Positions 7,149 through 10,853 of a DNA stretch of 10,853 nucleotides are shown piece by piece. The position numbers were made by a program, and so were the translations under genes. The notes below the pieces were generated by a model. It made no database searches and was not told the DNA's origin. It worked only from the letters and a program-made list of their open reading frames with translations. Numbering within the stretch: position 1 is the first letter of the stretch; the number at the start of each line of letters is the position of its first letter. The stretch is from an uncultured Eubacterium sp. (GTDB lineage Bacteria > Bacillota > Clostridia > Lachnospirales > Lachnospiraceae): assembly GCA_905236295.1 (NCBI GenBank), contig CAJOQF010000127.1, forward strand, positions 1 to 10,853. Reading direction: 5' to 3'.

Positions 7149-8915
7149 ATGGAAAATATCAGAGATTATATTAAAGATAATATTTTGCTCTTTGACGGGG
7201 GAATGGGCACTTATTATGCGGCAAAGAAAAATGATGTAGGCAGAGGCTGCGAGTTTGCCAATATATCGGATGCAGAATCTATCATAGATATTCACAGGGA
7301 GTATATTGAGGCAGGAGCAAAGGCGATAAAGACAAATACCTTCGGCCTTAACAGGGTAATTCTGGCAGGCGATGATGAAAAGTGCTCAGAGCTTTTGAGG
7401 GGGGGATACGAAAATGCGAAACAAGCGGCAGGAGAGGATGCTTTTGTCTTCTGCGATATCGGTCCGATCCCGGAGATGGACGGAAATGTGGTGCCGGCGG
7501 ATGAGTATATCTGGGTGGCGGATCAGTTCCTTTCGCTTGGCGCGGATGCATTTTTGTTTGAAACGCTGGATAATATGGATGGCGTGGCGGAGGTCGCGGC
7601 ATATATCAGGTCAAAAAGACAGGATGCCTTTGTGATATTCAGTTTTGCTGTCATGGCGGATGGATTCACGAGGGCCGGAGTGCTGGCATCGGATATAGTT
7701 GAGAAACTGCGTACAGACAAAAATATTGATTCGATTGGATTTAACTGCGCATGCAGTGCCGGCCATATGCTCTCTGTGCTGGACGAAGTCAATACAGACG
7801 GGATGATTCTGTCCGTGTCTCCGAATGCAGGATATCCGGTTATAATACAGAATAGAAGTTTCTACGACGGGGATCCTGTCTATTTTGCAGAGCAGGTATC
7901 TTCGTTAAAGGCAAAAGGCGCAGCTATAGTCGGCGGATGCTGCGGAACGACGCCCGACCACATAAGAGCGGTCAAAAATGCAGTCTCTGTGTCAAAGGTG
8001 ATCGAAAAAAAGACAGTTCACAAGCTAAGAGATATTGCGACCGAAGAGATCACCCAGAGTCTGTTTTGGGATAAACTGTTGCGAAAAGAAAAGGTTATTG
8101 CGGTTGAACTTGACCCTCCGGAAGGTTTTAACATGTCGAGATTTATGGGAGGGGCATGGGAACTTAAGGGAGTCGGAACCGATATAATCACGATTGCCGA
8201 CTGCCCGATCGGCAGACCTCGCATGGATTCAAGCCTGCTTGCATGCAAGATTAAACGCGAGCTTGGAATCGACGCTCTGCCCCATATGACGTGCAGGGAC
8301 AGAAATATAAATTCGATAAAAGCGCTGCTGTTTGGGCTTTACGCCGAGGGGATAAGAAATATCCTGCTTGTTACGGGAGATCCGATCCCTACGGCTGAGA
8401 GGGATGAGGTGAAGAGCGTTTTCCAGTTTAATTCGAGAAAACTTGCATCCTTTGTCGACACCCTGGGAAAGAAAAAACTGCCGAGTCCGTTCCATGTGTT
8501 TGGAGCGCTTGATGTAAATGCCAGAAACTTTGATGTTCAGTTAAAGCTTGCAAGAGAAAAGGTTGCAAACGGAATGGTCGGCTTTTTGACGCAGCCGGTT
8601 TTAACGCCGGAGGCTTTTGAAAACTTAAAGAGGGCAAAGGCTGAGCTTGACGCATTTATTCTCGGTGGTATTATTCCTGTAGTCAGCGAGAAAAACGCCC
8701 GGTTCATGGACAACGAGATAAACGGAATACGCGTTGATAAAAAGGTGATTGAAATGTATGTCGGGAAGAACAGACAGGAGTCGGAGGAGCTTGCTGTCGA
8801 GATAAGCGCAGAAATTGCAAAGCGTATTTCCGATTATGTTGACGGCTACTATTTTATGACCCCGTTTGGCAGAACAACACTTATCAAACGCATCATAGAA
8901 GAGGTGCGGGGATAA
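7149..8915 (+). CDS. yitJ: Bifunctional homocysteine S-methyltransferase / 5,10-methylenetetrahydrofolate reductase (YitJ type)
   Basis: The 588-residue protein joins two enzymes. Residues ~1-285 are a homocysteine S-methyltransferase barrel (LLFDGGMGT near the start, NTFG) with zinc ligands Cys200 (GFNCACS) and Cys264/Cys265 (VGGCCGTTPDHI). Residues ~310-588 are a MetF-like FAD-dependent reductase that makes 5-methyl-tetrahydrofolate; VIAVELDPP holds Glu320, the likely counterpart of the proton-donor glutamate of E. coli MetF, followed by HMTCRDRN (379-386), LLVTGDP (406-412) and GFLTQPV (478-484). The same domain order occurs in Bacillus subtilis YitJ. The gene begins 9 bp after metH with only a weak ribosome site (TAGG), suggesting coupling. 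The reductase supplies the methyl donor used by MetH. The N-terminal barrel duplicates MetH's homocysteine domain but has no cobalamin or pterin module of its own. It may use another methyl donor such as S-methylmethionine, or take methyl groups from a partner; sequence alone does not decide. Confidence 0.94.
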   Translation: MENIRDYIKDNILLFDGGMGTYYAAKKNDVGRGCEFANISDAESIIDIHREYIEAGAKAIKTNTFGLNRVILAGDDEKCSELLRGGYENAKQAAGEDAFVFCDIGPIPEMDGNVVPADEYIWVADQFLSLGADAFLFETLDNMDGVAEVAAYIRSKRQDAFVIFSFAVMADGFTRAGVLASDIVEKLRTDKNIDSIGFNCACSAGHMLSVLDEVNTDGMILSVSPNAGYPVIIQNRSFYDGDPVYFAEQVSSLKAKGAAIVGGCCGTTPDHIRAVKNAVSVSKVIEKKTVHKLRDIATEEITQSLFWDKLLRKEKVIAVELDPPEGFNMSRFMGGAWELKGVGTDIITIADCPIGRPRMDSSLLACKIKRELGIDALPHMTCRDRNINSIKALLFGLYAEGIRNILLVTGDPIPTAERDEVKSVFQFNSRKLASFVDTLGKKKLPSPFHVFGALDVNARNFDVQLKLAREKVANGMVGFLTQPVLTPEAFENLKRAKAELDAFILGGIIPVVSEKNARFMDNEINGIRVDKKVIEMYVGKNRQESEELAVEISAEIAKRISDYVDGYYFMTPFGRTTLIKRIIEEVRG

Positions 8916-8923
8916 ATTAATCG

Positions 8924-8951
8924 TTGAAATGGGAAATATGTAGTGTATAAT
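8924..8951 (+). promoter_or_regulatory. Near-consensus promoter ending 7 nt before the amidase start codon
   Basis: TTGAAA (8924-8929, 5 of 6) and a perfect TATAAT (8946-8951) are 16 bp apart. A TG pair directly precedes the -10. The expected transcription start is around 8957-8959, at the amidase ATG itself (8959), so the transcript would have no leader. There is also no Shine-Dalgarno sequence in front of that ATG. Confidence 0.7.
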
Positions 8952-8958
8952 AGTTTTT

Positions 8959-10032
8959 ATGGAAAATAGAGTTTTAAAGCTTTTTATGTATGCCTTTGGG
9001 ATTGTAGGGATAATCGTGGTGATCTGCAGCTTGGCGCTGTCGGGGAACCATGATTATTTTGTGCAGGCAAAGGAGGCGTTTGTAGACAGGATAAACGAAA
9101 AGAAGGCGGAACTTATGGCCATGAGTGGACTTGAACTCATGGACTATTACACCGACGAGAATCCGGAGGACTTTAGTGAGCAGCTCAGGATCGAGCTTCC
9201 GATAGGTACAGACGCATCGGCTATCAACTTCAAGACGGATGAGCTTACGAGGACTTTGGAGATCAGCTTTGCGTGTGACGATACGGATTATTTTTATAAT
9301 TATCCGCTGGTCGGAAAGAGTGACCACGTTAAGGATCTGAATATCAGCGCAGACGGACAGACGGTCACGATGGACTTTACGCTTGATGCGGTGTGTGAGA
9401 CGGATGTAAGACCGTCCGGTCATTACGCCTATGTGGATTTCGTCCCCGTGGCTGAACGCTATGATCATATTCTTGTTCTGGATATGGGCCATGGAGGAAA
9501 AGATCCGGGTACATACATAAATGGTATATATGAGAAGGAGATTAACTTAAAGATCGGACTTGAGTTGAAAAAGCTTTTCGACGAACAGGATGATATAAAG
9601 GTATATTATACGAGAACCGATGACAGTGCCGTAAGCCTGACCCAGAGAGCGGAGTTGGCAAATACTACGGGAGCCGACCTGTTTTTGAGTATACACAATA
9701 ATATGCTCGATTACAGCAAAGTCACATCGGGTACCCAGGTGCTGTACGACGAAAGCGACACAACGAAAGGCTTCAATTCAAAGGCGTTTGCCGACCTTTG
9801 TAAGAGCTATCTGTTGGAAGAACTGCAGAGTGAGGACAGAGGGCTTGTAAAGGGTGATGATATTTATATCGTCAGGAAGGCTAAGATGCCTGTTGCTTTG
9901 GTGGAGGTTGGATTTATGTCAAATCCTGCAGAGTTAAAGAATCTCAATGACGAAAACTACCAAAAGAGGGCTGCCGTAGCACTTTATAATGCTGTTTTGG
10001 AGAGTTTTATGATAATGGAAAACCAGAAGTAG
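8959..10032 (+). CDS. Membrane-anchored N-acetylmuramoyl-L-alanine amidase (Amidase_3)
   Basis: Amidase_3 enzymes are zinc hydrolases that cut the bond between N-acetylmuramic acid and the peptide stem of peptidoglycan. The 357-residue product starts with a short charged segment and one hydrophobic helix (residues ~8-28), giving a membrane anchor or uncleaved signal with the rest outside. Residues ~30-165 are a region I do not recognise by family; it is rich in acidic residues and predicted strands and may be a wall- or partner-binding domain. The catalytic domain (~168-350) shows the zinc ligands His178 (DMGHGGKDPG), Glu193 (YEKEINL) and His246 (FLSIHNN), and the catalytic Glu316 (VEVGFMSNP). 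The ATG at 8959 is the first start after an in-frame stop at 8941; it lacks a ribosome site. Likely roles are septal or spore-cortex wall remodelling (AmiC/CwlD-like), but which one is not shown. Only 9 bp separate it from rdgB, so they are probably co-transcribed. Confidence 0.9.
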   Translation: MENRVLKLFMYAFGIVGIIVVICSLALSGNHDYFVQAKEAFVDRINEKKAELMAMSGLELMDYYTDENPEDFSEQLRIELPIGTDASAINFKTDELTRTLEISFACDDTDYFYNYPLVGKSDHVKDLNISADGQTVTMDFTLDAVCETDVRPSGHYAYVDFVPVAERYDHILVLDMGHGGKDPGTYINGIYEKEINLKIGLELKKLFDEQDDIKVYYTRTDDSAVSLTQRAELANTTGADLFLSIHNNMLDYSKVTSGTQVLYDESDTTKGFNSKAFADLCKSYLLEELQSEDRGLVKGDDIYIVRKAKMPVALVEVGFMSNPAELKNLNDENYQKRAAVALYNAVLESFMIMENQK

Positions 10033-10041
10033 AGGAAGAAA

Positions 10042-10626
10042 ATGAAAACTATAATTTTTGCAACCGGAAATATGGGAAAAATGAATGAGATTAAGGAGAT
10101 AATGGCTGATCTCGACTATGAGATACTCTCGATGAAAGAGGCGGGAGTGGAAGCTGAGGTCGAGGAAAACGGAACCACCTTCGAGGAAAATGCCAGGATA
10201 AAGGCGCTTGCCATTTCCGAGAAGGTTTCCGATGCCATCGTCATGGCTGACGACTCGGGGCTCGAAGTGGATGCCTTGGACAAGGCTCCCGGAGTATATT
10301 CCGCAAGATTTATGGGTGAGGATACTTCATATGATATTAAGAACGCAGAGATACTCAAACGTCTTGAAGGGGTAGTGGGCGATGACAGAAGTGCCAGATT
10401 CGTCTGCGCAATATGTGCTGTATTCCCCGACGGAGAAATAAAGACAGTCAGAGGAACCATAGAGGGAGTGATCGCAAATGAGCCAAAGGGGAAGAATGGA
10501 TTCGGCTACGATCCTATATTTTTTGTTCCCGAATTAGGCCTTACTACAGGGGAGCTGGATCCCCGGAAAAAGAACGAGATAAGCCACAGGGGAAGGGCTT
10601 TGAAGCTTATAAAAGAGTACCTTTAA
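10042..10626 (+). CDS. rdgB: RdgB/HAM1-type dITP/XTP pyrophosphatase
   Basis: This cytoplasmic enzyme hydrolyses non-canonical purine nucleoside triphosphates (dITP, XTP, ITP) to the monophosphate and pyrophosphate, keeping deaminated purines out of DNA and RNA. The 194-residue length is normal for the family. Signature motifs are all present: FATGNMGKMNEI (residues 6-17), TFEENARIKA, the metal/catalytic MADDSGLEVDAL (near 68-79), APGVYSARF, NGFGYDPIF (near 152-160) and ISHRGRALK near the C terminus. AGAGGAAG (10031-10038) lies just before the ATG. The amidase stop is 9 bp upstream, so the gene shares its transcript. The stop codon lies inside an A-rich tract that forms the upstream part of the tRNA promoter, and there is no hairpin terminator between rdgB and the tRNAs. 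Confidence 0.96.
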   Translation: MKTIIFATGNMGKMNEIKEIMADLDYEILSMKEAGVEAEVEENGTTFEENARIKALAISEKVSDAIVMADDSGLEVDALDKAPGVYSARFMGEDTSYDIKNAEILKRLEGVVGDDRSARFVCAICAVFPDGEIKTVRGTIEGVIANEPKGKNGFGYDPIFFVPELGLTTGELDPRKKNEISHRGRALKLIKEYL

Positions 10627-10650
10627 AAAAATTAAAAAAACTTAAAAAAA
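10623..10650 (+). promoter_or_regulatory. Phased A-tracts, probable UP element
   Basis: TTAAAAAAA occurs three times (10623-10631, 10632-10640, 10642-10650), so A7 tracts recur every 9-10 bp, about one helical turn. They end 3 bp before the -35 hexamer. Such tracts bend DNA and bind the RNA polymerase alpha C-terminal domains, as known for rRNA and tRNA promoters. Confidence 0.7.
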
Positions 10651-10653
10651 GTG

Positions 10654-10682
10654 TTGACAACATATATATGCTATGCTAGTAT
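10654..10682 (+). promoter_or_regulatory. Strong stable-RNA promoter of the tRNA cluster
   Basis: A perfect TTGACA (10654-10659) is followed by a 17-bp spacer and TAGTAT (10677-10682), with an extended -10 TGC at 10674-10676. Transcription should start near 10689, about 46 nt before tRNA-Pro. The -10 departs from consensus at two positions, offset by the ideal -35, spacer, extended element and A-tracts. Confidence 0.8.
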
Positions 10683-10692
10683 ACTACTTGTG

Positions 10693-10732
10693 CCGCAAGT
10701 CAGGCGGTCGCAAAGTAACGAAGAAACGTTAC
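10693..10732 (+). other. Structured 5' leader of the tRNA precursor
   Basis: Two small hairpins can form before the tRNA: CCGC (10693-10696) with GCGG (10704-10707), and the perfect 6-bp stem GTAACG (10715-10720) with CGTTAC (10727-10732) around a 6-nt loop. The second ends 2 nt before the mature tRNA-Pro 5' end, where RNase P must cut. No U-run follows, so it is not a terminator. Confidence 0.5.
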
Positions 10733-10734
10733 GA

Positions 10735-10809
10735 CGGGGTGTGGCTCAGCTTGGCTAGAGCGCCTGATTTGGGATCAGGAGGTCGCAGGTTCGAATCCTG
10801 TCACCCCGA
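10735..10809 (+). tRNA. tRNA-Pro (anticodon UGG)
   Basis: The 75-nt cloverleaf closes fully: acceptor CGGGGTG (10735-10741) pairs with CACCCCG (10802-10808), the discriminator is A10809, the anticodon stem CCTGA/TCAGG encloses loop TTTGGGA giving anticodon TGG, and the T arm holds GGTTCGAATCC. UGG reads proline CCN codons by wobble. The CCA end is not encoded (TACGC follows), so the tRNA nucleotidyltransferase must add it. Confidence 0.97.
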
Positions 10810-10819
10810 TACGCTTCAT

Positions 10820-10853
10820 GCGGGTGTAGTTCAGTGGTAGAACACCAGCCTTC
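10820..10853 (+). tRNA. tRNA-Gly, 5' part (anticodon UC-, most likely UCC)
   Basis: The 34 nt before the window edge match the 5' half of a glycine tRNA: acceptor GCGGGTG, TA, D-arm GTTC/GAAC around AGTGGTA, anticodon stem CCAGC, then C32 T33 and the first two anticodon bases T and C. With the Gly-type body, UCC is the natural completion. It follows tRNA-Pro after 10 nt, so both come from one precursor, and the cluster probably continues beyond the window. Confidence 0.88.

Overview
The window looks like chromosomal housekeeping DNA from an anaerobic Gram-positive bacterium, probably a Lachnospiraceae member (Clostridia, Butyrivibrio/Pseudobutyrivibrio-like). The reasons are the moderate GC content, the AGGAGG-type ribosome binding sites, a SecA ending in a CxC...CC zinc tail, a short MetH without the AdoMet activation domain, a YitJ-type fusion next to it, and a small protein resembling a family I associate with Lachnospiraceae. 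This placement comes from gene content and protein character, not from a database match.

Layout. Bases 1-1881 encode the last 626 residues of SecA; its start lies upstream of the window. A complete citrate synthase follows (1942-3354, +). It converges on a two-gene minus-strand unit: a small protein (4336-4590) upstream of a ParA-type ATPase (3514-4326), with only 9 bp between them. The convergent gap holds a very long imperfect hairpin (3353-3462) with an A-run at one end and a T-run at the other. The 188-bp divergent gap (4591-4778) separates the ParA unit from a plus-strand methionine/folate module: metH (4779-7139) and, 9 bp later, a homocysteine S-methyltransferase/methylenetetrahydrofolate reductase fusion (7149-8915). 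Next are a membrane-anchored N-acetylmuramoyl-L-alanine amidase (8959-10032), preceded by a near-consensus promoter that ends almost at the start codon, and a RdgB/HAM1 nucleotide-sanitising pyrophosphatase (10042-10626). The window closes with a strong stable-RNA-type promoter, tRNA-Pro(UGG) and the first 34 nt of a tRNA-Gly.

How the genes fit together. The reductase half of the fusion makes 5-methyl-tetrahydrofolate and MetH passes the methyl group through cobalamin to homocysteine, so the pair is a compact methionine-regeneration unit. Citrate synthase probably feeds 2-oxoglutarate/glutamate synthesis. SecA and the amidase serve the envelope, RdgB cleans the nucleotide pool and the tRNAs serve translation. 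I see no phage, transposase, CRISPR array or defence island. The points most worth a second look are the long hairpin, the ParA/small-protein pair without a ParB, the apparently leaderless amidase promoter, and the phased A-tract promoter of the tRNA cluster. No gene-free stretch exceeds 300 bases.
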